A DNA stretch of 64,000 bases, from NCBI GenBank assembly GCA_050084985.1, contig JBITNC010000001.1, positions 180,916,001-180,980,000 on the forward strand. Reading direction: 5' to 3'. Below, piece after piece: positions 58,056-64,000 of this stretch. Under the pieces are notes generated by a model. The model saw only the letters and a program-made list of their open reading frames with translations, was not told where the DNA came from and did no database searches. Position 1 is the first letter of the stretch. Each line of letters begins with the position of its first letter. A program made the translations under genes and the position numbers. The DNA comes from Nageia nagi (taxonomy: Eukaryota; Pinophyta).

Positions 58056-60800
58056 AATGGACAAACCTGCGGTATGGCAATGACAATTGGGTACGAAGCT
58101 TGAAGTGTCTATTGAGGGACAACCTAATTGAACTTGAGAAGTTTGGGAATGACCCATTACCTGAGGATCGCATCAAGAATGGCTTGGCAAACATTAGAGA
58201 CACTGATTTGCAGTGCATTGACCCCATCAAGATGTTGGAGAAAGTGGTCACAATTCCTCCCGACACCTTACCCATCGATGTGATCTATCAGTGAGGGTTT
58301 TATACGGCCGCAGTGATACCCTTTGTAGTACCCTTCCCGGAGCTATGTTGCAAGGTGGCCAAGTTGTGTGATGTGGAAGCAAGGACGCTTCGAGATAACA
58401 AAGACAAAATGATCATGAGATTCACCTCAAAGGGTGTTGAGGATGCATTCGGTTGGGAGGGAGATGGCATTGAGTGCACCGAAGAAGACTCCATCGCCTT
58501 CTGAGTCTTTGAATGGCCAAGGGAACTTGATTAGAGAATGGTTCCTTCCTAGTGCCAAAGAGCTCAAAGGGAATTCCCAATTGAACGCAAAGAACATCAG
58601 GGTGTTCGGATCTCAAGTACCCCGACATATGCTTCCTAGGTATGTGAGCAACAAAATTATGCTATTAGAATTCTGCTACCAGTTGTCATTCCTACACGAA
58701 CAAGTGTGGAAGAAAAAGGCTACCACCAGCACTCTTCCCATCATAGTTGGAGAGTATACGTGTGCATTATGGGTGGACGTGGACAACATCAAGACTGAGT
58801 TAGCACACTATGGATTCAATCAACTCCCTAGGGATGAAAGCTATGACCCAGAAGGAAACATTGTTGCTTTCATGGAGAAATTCAAGAGGTCCCCATATGT
58901 GCATAAGTCTTTTGGCTCCGAAAAGAAGTTCAAAAATATGACAAGATTAGAGGATATCAAAAGCACGCAAGCATCAATCATAAGGGAGAATAGGAGAGGA
59001 GCTAAGTCAAGACCCACCAAAGAACCCAAGGGAGAAGAGAGGCAAAAGTCAGCCCAAATAGTTCCATTGAGGGCTAAAAACATGGGGGAATCTTCTTCTT
59101 CTTTAAGGAGGAGGCAAGGTCACATTGGGCAGTATGCTACCATGGAAGGTTCTAGGCATTCTGTGAGAGATGTTGCACAAGCTATCTAGTCCCAAGTGAA
59201 AGACACGCATGAGTTGAGCCAAGTGGCTCAATTGAATCGGGAGGAGCTAGCTAGGGAAATATTCGTGAGAAGAACCCCTCAAAACCCAATTGTGGAATGC
59301 TTGAAGAGTTGAAGTTCTGGACGTAGCCTTGAATGTCCCAGAGAAAACAATGAGTATATGGGAGAGCAAAGCCCGAATGAGGATGAGGCCATGGGGGGAA
59401 TGCAAGATGATGTAGTAGAGGAAGAGCCTGTAGTAGGGGGTGCCCAAGCCAATGACAGTTCAGTAAAGGAGCTCCCTTGGATAGAAAAGTCAAACTGCAA
59501 ACCCTTGCCTTCCAAGTCAACTTCACATAGGAGTCTTAGAAAAACACCCACACCTCAGGTACAAGCCAACACTTCACACCATAAAAGGCCTCCCAATGTG
59601 CTAAGACAAACTCCAGGAAGAAGGTTAGATGAATGAGGAGGTAGTGATAGAGCAATGCAAAAAACAAAGGCAGGACATGGGAAAGGAGATAGTTTTGGTT
59701 GCCAGACCATCCAACGTTAATGAAGATGGGGAGAAAGACTTCAACTTTCTCAATGAGTACCTCTAGCACTTGGATACCCATCGTGTGGATGATAGTGATG
59801 AGGAGATTGGGGAGGCCTTTGAAGGAGAATATTCCCACCCATAGACTCAAGCACCTTTGCCCATTGAAAGGTTCGTCTATTGTGATCAATAAAACAACCA
59901 CCCACAAGAAGTAGCCACAAGGTGCACAGGACTAGAAGATTCAGATACAGGAAATTGAAGTGGGCCCTATTGGTTTGAAGGGACATGAATTTAACATCAA
60001 TGCAAGCACTTCAGCCTTAAGGCAAGAAGGGGGAAGAAGGATCTAGAGATCCAAAGGCTGAAGAAGGAGTTGGTCACCAAGGGCAAGTTTTACAAAGAAA
60101 TTGAAGCCGCGTAGATGCAACCAGATGATATGAAGAAACAAGCTTCCTTGAAGATGGGTTTGGCACTGATGAAAGATGAATTGAAGAAGGACATCTTGGA
60201 GGTGGTAAAGTAGCTATTCGAGAAAATAGCTACCTTCATCCAAGAAGTCAAAATTAAAGTGAAGATCGAAAGAATCTTGAGGCTGATTGAGATATGGGAT
60301 CCTTATCAGGATGGTATCGATGAGATACGTTGGAAGGTAGAAAACAATTCGGTGACACAAGAATATTGCCTCAATTTCATCTTCTATTTCGACTGGATCA
60401 AGGGAACCATTGGGAAATGTCACGACTTAGCCAAGATTGTGGCCAAGGAGAAGGAAGAGATTAAGGCCTTAATGGTCGAGTTCATGTTTGGAGTCATATT
60501 TTTGGATGAATTTGGGCTCCAAGGAGGGAAGATCTCATGTCTAAAGAAGTCTATCACCTAATGAATAATATGTTCAATACTCAAGATGTGAATATGTTGA
60601 AGGTTGGGTGCCCCTTTAAGGTAGAGAGGGAACTTGCAGTATGGGAGTTCCGAACGAGACAGGTTGTAAAGAAGATCTCGAGGCAGAGTACCACGAACCG
60701 CAGGGCCTTCTACATGATAGACATGGGCGTTGACAAGATGGAGGCATTCATGGAAGACAACTTCAAGGAAGACATAGCGTTGCTGATAGGGAACCAATGA
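58056..60800 (+). pseudogene. Unrecognised long ORF family, copy 2
   Basis: Aligns with copy 1 in order. The N-terminal block (58090-58504) has IKNGLANIRDTDLQCIDPIK and FPELCCKVAKLCDVEA. GNLIREWFLPSAKEL matches GDLIRDYLENESKEF of copy 1. The sequence then jumps to NIRVFGSQVPRHMLPRYVSN, so about 0.5 kb present in copy 1 (near 46850-47330) is missing. LPIIVGEYTCALWVDVDNIK and ESSSSLRRRQGHIGQYATME follow. A broken acidic linker (59190-59960), a coiled-coil part (60000-60220, KKQASLKMGL...) and a C-terminal part to 60800 (EVYHLMNNMFNTQDVNMLKV, ELAVWEFRTRQVVKK) complete it. The 251-codon frame 58434-59189 is the longest intact stretch. Several stops and frameshifts are present. Function unknown. 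Confidence 0.7.
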
Positions 60801-61970
60801 GTCCTCATGACTCTTAGGCATAGTTTTTGTGATCTCTATAGTTAGGATGTTTTATATCTTGGTGTGAATAGGATTTTGTATTTCTGGATATTTTAGCTTA
60901 TTTTGTTGCCATTTTATTGGCAATTTACTTTATTATTGTTTAATTAAGACTTGATGTGGTGATGCTAGGTGACATAATTTTATTGGACCTCTCGATGATT
61001 TATATTATTTTAATGATATTTTTAGGGTTAGGGCAACACTTAGGGTTGCCTTCGAGAACTATAAATAACCTTAAGGGGATCATTTGAAGGGGATTAGACA
61101 ATTTTGCAAATGAGACAACTTAATTAATATTTTCAAGCTTGCAAGTTTTCTCAATTTGTGAATGTGATATATTTGAAGTAATTGAATAGTGGATGCTCTC
61201 ATTTTGGAACTATGAATATGAATGAATGTTGTTCTTTTGTGTTATCTTGAATACTTGATGTATTTTGTAAATCTTGATTGAGGTGGACAAAAGAATGCTT
61301 GAATACCCTTTAGAAGTACTTTAAGTAATGCATGTTGGTCTAACAATTCATAGTTTGCAATATAGACTTGTATGTTTTGAGATGGCTCCAATATGTTGCT
61401 GAGCATAGGAACTTCACTCCCTTGTCCAAGGTTCACCCAGGTCTCATCAACCACCATCCTTGCCTTAGCTTCAAGATCCCCTTACTAGACCATTTGTGTT
61501 GTTTGCTAGCAAGGCGGATTCAAAGTGTGTGGAACCTATAACAAGCCCCATGAGGGTTGATTCTCAAAAACCTGTGCTAGTTGGTGAGACCATTAAACCT
61601 TAGTGCTGAACTCGCATATCACTATCTATTTGATTCTCTTCTTTGTTTTTCACCATTTTTTTGCGACTTTCACAACCCCTTTTATTTGTCTATTCAAGAA
61701 ACAACCTTTTCTTGGGGACTGGGATGCTCTGAGTCCTTTATTAACAAATATTATTTGAGTTGGTGAGAGCTTCAAACATCCTAGCCAGTCTCATGAGTCA
61801 GTCCTTGCACACCCATTGCACCAGACCTTTGAGGTAGCTAATCCTCATAGCGGGTAGGAGTCACGTCCTTCCACCTAGATGTTGGTGCCTTCCTTAAGCC
61901 TTGCGAGTCAATTTGCCTATTGGTAGGGTAGGAAAGAAAAAGCCCCCAACACACTGGGGACTTTCGAAAG
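60801..61970 (+). other. 3' flank of ORF copy 2
   Basis: AT-rich trailer. TTAGGGTTAGGGCAACACTT (61021) resembles TTAGGGCAACATTG in the copy 1 flank near 50007. No terminal repeat identified. Confidence 0.4.
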
Positions 61971-61972
61971 TA

Positions 61973-62012
61973 AGAGGAGGAGGAGGAGGAGGAGGAGGAG
62001 GAGGAGGTGGTG
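61973..62012. repeat. (AGG)n microsatellite
   Basis: About eleven GGA/AGG triplets followed by GGTGGTGG; encodes poly-Pro or poly-Gly in chance frames. Confidence 0.95.
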
Positions 62013-62153
62013 GTTTTGCTCTTGGAGTATCCATTGCCTCGTGCACTTTGGTGTTGGATCTCAATTTGAGATTGGGGATGATTCTTCCCTCTACCAGTAC
62101 TAGAGGCAGAGGCAACGCGAAATATGATTGCCTCCTTGTAGCACTAGAAGGGC

Positions 62154-62262
62154 CATGTGTCAATCATACTGGTGGCCTAAACCTATTAGTGGAGCATGTG
62201 TCAATCATATTGGTGGCCTAAACCTATTAGTGGAGCATGTGTAAATCATACTGGTGGCCTAT
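62154..62262. repeat. 41-bp tandem repeat, 2.7 copies
   Basis: Units start at 62154, 62195 and 62236 (CATGTGTCAATCATACTGG...TTAGTGGAG), with one or two differences between copies, so the duplication is recent. Confidence 0.95.
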
Positions 62263-64000
62263 TTATTAATAAAAGGGCTAGAGCCTCAGGCCATTCACAT
62301 TGATGCCTTGATATTGTATCTAGTTATTTACTATTTTTTGCACTTGATGGCACTTGGCAGTATGAGACTTAGAAGTTATGAGTAGACGTTTGACATACAT
62401 TTTGTATATAGCTTTTTATTTCATATGTTTTTGTATATTGATGTTATGATTTATGAATATGAATTATGATCTACTATAATTTTCTTTAAATTTATGTTAT
62501 GAATGTGTTGTTGGATGATATGGCCCATATGGGAATGAATTTATGGAAATTAGATAAGCATATTCTATAGAAAAAAAATTGCATGTTTTTTTTTTTTCAT
62601 GTTTTTTTCCCATTTTTTTTTCCAAATTTTTGTTATTTTTAATGTTTTGGCCCAAAGCCATTTTTACTCCGAACCCAAATTTGTATACACCAGTATATAT
62701 ATCATTGATTTTCTTGGACAAAGCTGCAAATATTAACTTCTCCTAAGCTTGATTTAATGATTCACTATGGCAAAGCTCTTTTAATGAATAAACAACATCA
62801 AATGTTGTAGCTTTGAGAAAGTTAAATTCTAAAAGTGTTATATAAAATTAAAGGCGAAGTCTTGCAGTTTTCTAGAAGTAAATCAGCAAAGTTTTGTCCA
62901 ATAATGTAATTTTTATGGGAGTTATAGCAGTTGAGGGGCTCAAGACGTCAGTGTTGCACAACATAATCAAAATTTGTAACAAGCCATTCATCCATATCCA
63001 ATGGTTCCACAAGCTGACTATCAATTAGTATGCATTACATGTTGTGATATGTTTCCCATGTACTAAACATGGGAAGGTTTGATGGTAAAACAAAGGAACA
63101 AAGAAGGGAATTTAGATACAAAGGCTAGTGTCCATTCTCCAAGCCTTGAAAAATTATCATTGGACCATGTGCATCAAATATAAACAATGAAATACCGTTT
63201 TGAGTTTCACAAAGAACATGTCATAACTTGAGTAGAAAAATTAAAATTGCCCACAACATGACCTTATAAAGGTTAATCTAATAAACATAAGGGTCAATTA
63301 AATTGAAAAACTAAAACATGGCCTTTTGCATTACAAACACCTAAGCTACCACATAAAAGCAAGATTAGAGCAAACAAAAAAATTCTCAAGTAATAGAAAT
63401 ACTCTCCAAGGTTAGCCCTATACATCAATTTAGAAACCAATTTGAATGCATATTGTTTATTTGAAAAATCTTATGTTGGTTGGGTAACATTGACTCTGTT
63501 TGGGGAATCACTCCCCTTGGTATGTAAAGAATCGAAAGATTTAGTTAGTTCATGAAGAATAGAGACTTTGTCCCACAAATCAGTGGACCATAATGAAAAC
63601 AAAATAGGACTCTCTGCCCTCAAATATTAAGTCTACAGTTAACAACCCACCGTTGGCAAAGAATGAAAAAAATACAAAATGAACAGAATCACATTTGTGA
63701 TGAATTCCACCTACTTGGATAAACAATGCTTAACAGGAAATTGAAGCTATGTTGGCCTGATCATTGGCCACTTTTATTCATGTTTCATTTTAATGTATAT
63801 ATAATTATGTAAGGCTCAATCTGTAATAAGTGGAATAATCAAAGTTGTAACCAAGAAGTTAAATAATTTCCATTTGTCAAATGTAGTTTTCTATTCTTTG
63901 TTAACTGAAGTCGAATTGGCCTTTTAAAATTTACAATTGGAGTAAGGTATGTATGGTAACACATATCCAATACAAGATGAGCATTGATAGGCCCTCATGG
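62263..64000. other. Unassigned AT-rich DNA to window end
   Basis: T-rich tract near 62580-62640. No coding, exon or repeat structure recognised on either strand. I specifically looked for the next E1 exon and did not find it. Confidence 0.45.

Noticed and set aside
61901-62221. Open frame with poly-glycine/poly-proline
   Set aside because: Created by the (AGG)n microsatellite and the 41-bp tandem repeat.
1-64000. tRNA or rRNA genes
   Set aside because: No cloverleaf with A and B boxes and no rRNA core sequence was seen on reading. The TGGTATCAGAGC sites are LTR primer-binding sites, not tRNA genes.

Overview
This window reads as nuclear DNA of a large-genome land plant, most likely a gymnosperm (conifer-like) and less likely a fern. 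Three things support this. Several LTR elements have primer-binding sites matching plant initiator tRNA-Met. Host exons of ordinary size are separated by introns of up to 25.8 kb packed with old LTR retrotransposons. A captured plant-type HMA metal-binding gene fragment is also present. The assignment is inference; no species marker was seen.

The only host gene I can support is the middle part of a ubiquitin-activating enzyme E1 (UBA1-type) on the + strand. Six exons at 2886-3028, 3334-3617, 5001-5067, 5322-5555, 31355-31492 and 35362-35487 join in phase and give about 330 residues. They run from just before the catalytic-cysteine half-domain to the rebuilt adenylation domain. The 5' exons lie before the window. 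The next 3' exon was not found before position 64000, so the gene appears to run off both ends and the rest of the window is probably intron or flank.

The 25.8-kb intron 5556-31354 holds, in order: a 269-bp SMART-like mini LTR element (6246-6514); a Pack-MULE with a captured HMA-domain gene fragment (6667-7609); a gag-protease-only Ty3-like element (9325-13613, minus); a probable solo LTR (13707-14295); decayed coding DNA; a minus-strand copy of an unrecognised long ORF family (about 17600-19790); a second gag-protease-only element (20461-27159, minus) with another LTR nested in its left LTR; and two more LTR insertions. The intron 31493-35361 carries a solo LTR with a perfect target-site duplication.

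From 36.3 to 64 kb the DNA is repeats. It holds a decayed LINE (about 36340-40800), a Ty3-like gag/protease remnant with its LTR (about 41700-43830), two LINE fragments, and two further copies of the unrecognised ORF family (46313-49815 and 58056-60800).

The most unusual content is that three-copy family. Its long protein has a conserved block around [IV][RK][VI][YF]GSx[VL] and a coiled-coil C-terminal part, with no reverse transcriptase or integrase seen. Upstream of each ORF lies a degenerate array of short units, clearly palindromic in copies 1 and 3. The best array, 44412-45784, has nine units that begin with GGTCGCA-like and end with TGCGACC-like sequence.
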